Assembly (NCBI RefSeq): GCF_029813835.1
Contig: NZ_JARVKV010000036.1
Span: 1 to 59,778, forward strand
DNA from: Streptomyces sp. DH37
GTDB taxonomy: Bacteria; Actinomycetota; Actinomycetes; Streptomycetales; Streptomycetaceae
Length of the DNA stretch: 59,778 nucleotides
Reading direction: 5' to 3'
In this document: piece after piece, positions 58,883-59,778 of the stretch
How the letters are laid out: each line of letters opens with the position of its first letter
How positions within the stretch are numbered: the stretch's first letter is position 1
Notes under the pieces: model-generated
Told to the model about the DNA's origin: nothing
What the model saw: the letters and a program-made list of their open reading frames with translations, nothing else
Database searches by the model: none
Program-made: the position numbers and the translations under genes

Positions 58883-59755
58883 ATGCCACTGGTCGGCACC
58901 GGAGAACTCGTGACGGACGCGCGCGCGTCCGGTCGCGGCGTCGCGGCGTTCAACGTCATCACCCTGGAGCACGCCGAGGCGATCGCCGCCGGGGCGGAGG
59001 CCGCCGGCATGCCCGCGATCCTCCAGGTCTCCGAGAACGCGGTGCGCTTCCACGGCGGCCGGCTCGCCCCCGTCGCCGCCGCGGCGGCGGCCGTGGCGCG
59101 GGCCTCCGGCGTACCGATGTCGCTGCACCTGGACCACGTGGAGAGCGTCGAACTGCTGCGCGCGGCGCCCGGGTCGGGGTTCAGCTCGGTGATGTTCGAC
59201 GCCTCGAAGCTGTCCTACGCCGACAACGTGGCCGCCACGGCGGAGGCCGTGCGCTTCGGCCACGGGCACGGGATGTGGGTGGAGGCCGAGCTGGGCCGGG
59301 TCGGCGGCAAGCCCGGCGACCCGGAGCCGGAGGGCGGGCGCGGCACGCTCGACGCGCACGCCCCCGGGGTGCGGACCGACCCGGCCGAGGCCGCGGCGTA
59401 CGCGGCCGCCACCGGCGTGGACGCCCTCGCCGTCGCGGTCGGCAGCTCCCACGCGATGACCGAGCGGACCGCCGCCCTCGACCACGGCCTCATCGCCGAG
59501 CTGCGCGGCGCCGTCCCCGTGCCGCTGGTGCTGCACGGCTCCTCCGGGGTGCCGGACGGGGAGTTGCGGCGGGCGGTCGCGGCCGGCATGACCAAGATCA
59601 ACGTGGGGACGGCGCTGAACACCGCCTTCACCGGCGCCGTCCGCGCCTTCCTGGCCGGGGACACGCGGACCGTCGACCCCCGCAGATACCTGCTCCCGGC
59701 GCGCGAGGCGATGGCGGAGACGGTGGCGGCCTTCCTGAAGGTGATCGGCGGCTGA
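58883..59755 (+). CDS. Class II aldolase (tagatose/fructose-1,6-bisphosphate)
   Basis: A 290-aa zinc aldolase of the KbaY/GatY type. AAFNVITLEHAEAIAAGAE opens it, LHLDHVES carries the catalytic Asp and a zinc His, EAELGRVGG follows. VGSSHAM gives another zinc His, VLHGSSGVPD the third His, and KINVGTALN the phosphate site. It would cleave tagatose- or fructose-1,6-bisphosphate to DHAP and glyceraldehyde-3-phosphate, ending the cluster's pathway. Gene complete; the window ends 23 bp later. Confidence 0.92.
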   Translation: MPLVGTGELVTDARASGRGVAAFNVITLEHAEAIAAGAEAAGMPAILQVSENAVRFHGGRLAPVAAAAAAVARASGVPMSLHLDHVESVELLRAAPGSGFSSVMFDASKLSYADNVAATAEAVRFGHGHGMWVEAELGRVGGKPGDPEPEGGRGTLDAHAPGVRTDPAEAAAYAAATGVDALAVAVGSSHAMTERTAALDHGLIAELRGAVPVPLVLHGSSGVPDGELRRAVAAGMTKINVGTALNTAFTGAVRAFLAGDTRTVDPRRYLLPAREAMAETVAAFLKVIGG

Positions 59756-59778
59756 CGCGCCGCCGGTCACACCGCCGA

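Noticed and set aside
1..59778. tRNA, rRNA, transposase, integrase or att sites
   Set aside because: No cloverleaf, rRNA-like, transposase or integrase sequence, and no long flanking direct repeats were recognised.

Overview
The window is a piece of actinomycete chromosome, almost certainly Streptomyces. It has very high GC, strong GC3 bias with long antisense shadow ORFs, many GTG starts, and typical Streptomyces families (DUF3027, DUF2771, DUF3263, PspAB, HelR, futalosine-pathway genes). From memory, the order resembles the S. coelicolor region from about SCO4330 down to SCO4282 (mqnB/mqnD, murR/murQ, groEL2, otsA, nagK/nagA), so most of it reads as conserved core chromosome rather than an island. 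I saw no insertion sequence, prophage, CRISPR array, tRNA or rRNA.

Layout. 0-5 kb: S51 peptidase, alpha/beta hydrolase, NUDIX hydrolase, a secreted protein, a methyltransferase and a lipoprotein. 5-15 kb: an envelope/proteostasis block with a 1071-aa GHKL (sacsin/Hsp90-like) ATPase divergent from htpX-pspAB, then DUF3027, an MFS protein, a DUF2771 lipoprotein and the menaquinone genes mqnB-mqnD. 15-21 kb: a cold-shock-domain protein, a small membrane protein, a HAD phosphatase, and an iron-box-controlled siderophore ABC importer (two permeases, ATPase, binding lipoprotein; every junction a 4-nt overlap). 21-29 kb: a HAAS-like membrane protein, a helicase-associated-domain protein, an XPB-type helicase, a proline iminopeptidase and a GT87 glycosyltransferase. 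29-38 kb: HelR (RNA polymerase recycling), an aldo/keto reductase and a frameshifted remnant, a GDSL lipase, DoxX, CutC, an HD hydrolase and a Cmx-type MFS exporter. 38-45 kb: an RsbQ-RsbP-like energy-stress module, DUF4031, the MurNAc-6-P genes murR/murQ and an AGCS symporter. 45-50 kb: groEL behind two phased CIRCE operators, a cold-shock protein with a long leader, and a threonine-synthase-like gene coupled to a MoaD/ThiS carrier behind a class I SAM riboswitch. 50-54 kb: gpgS, otsA and otsB (glucosylglycerate and trehalose). 54-59.8 kb: a DasR-type amino-sugar catabolic cluster (SIS isomerase, ROK kinase, NagA, PfkB kinase, class II aldolase).

The most notable locus is 47.87-49.59 kb. A SAM-I riboswitch precedes a threonine-synthase homologue that overlaps a Gly-Gly-ending sulfur-carrier gene. 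Regulation by SAM makes little sense for threonine. It fits a homocysteine-forming enzyme that takes sulfur from a carrier thiocarboxylate and carbon from O-phosphohomoserine. Other points are a DasR-like (dre) palindrome on the cutC start codon, a complete hexosamine-to-triose-phosphate cassette with two further dre-like sites, the RsbQ/RsbP pair, several probable leaderless genes, and tandem repeats with a 10-nt period in several intergenic regions.
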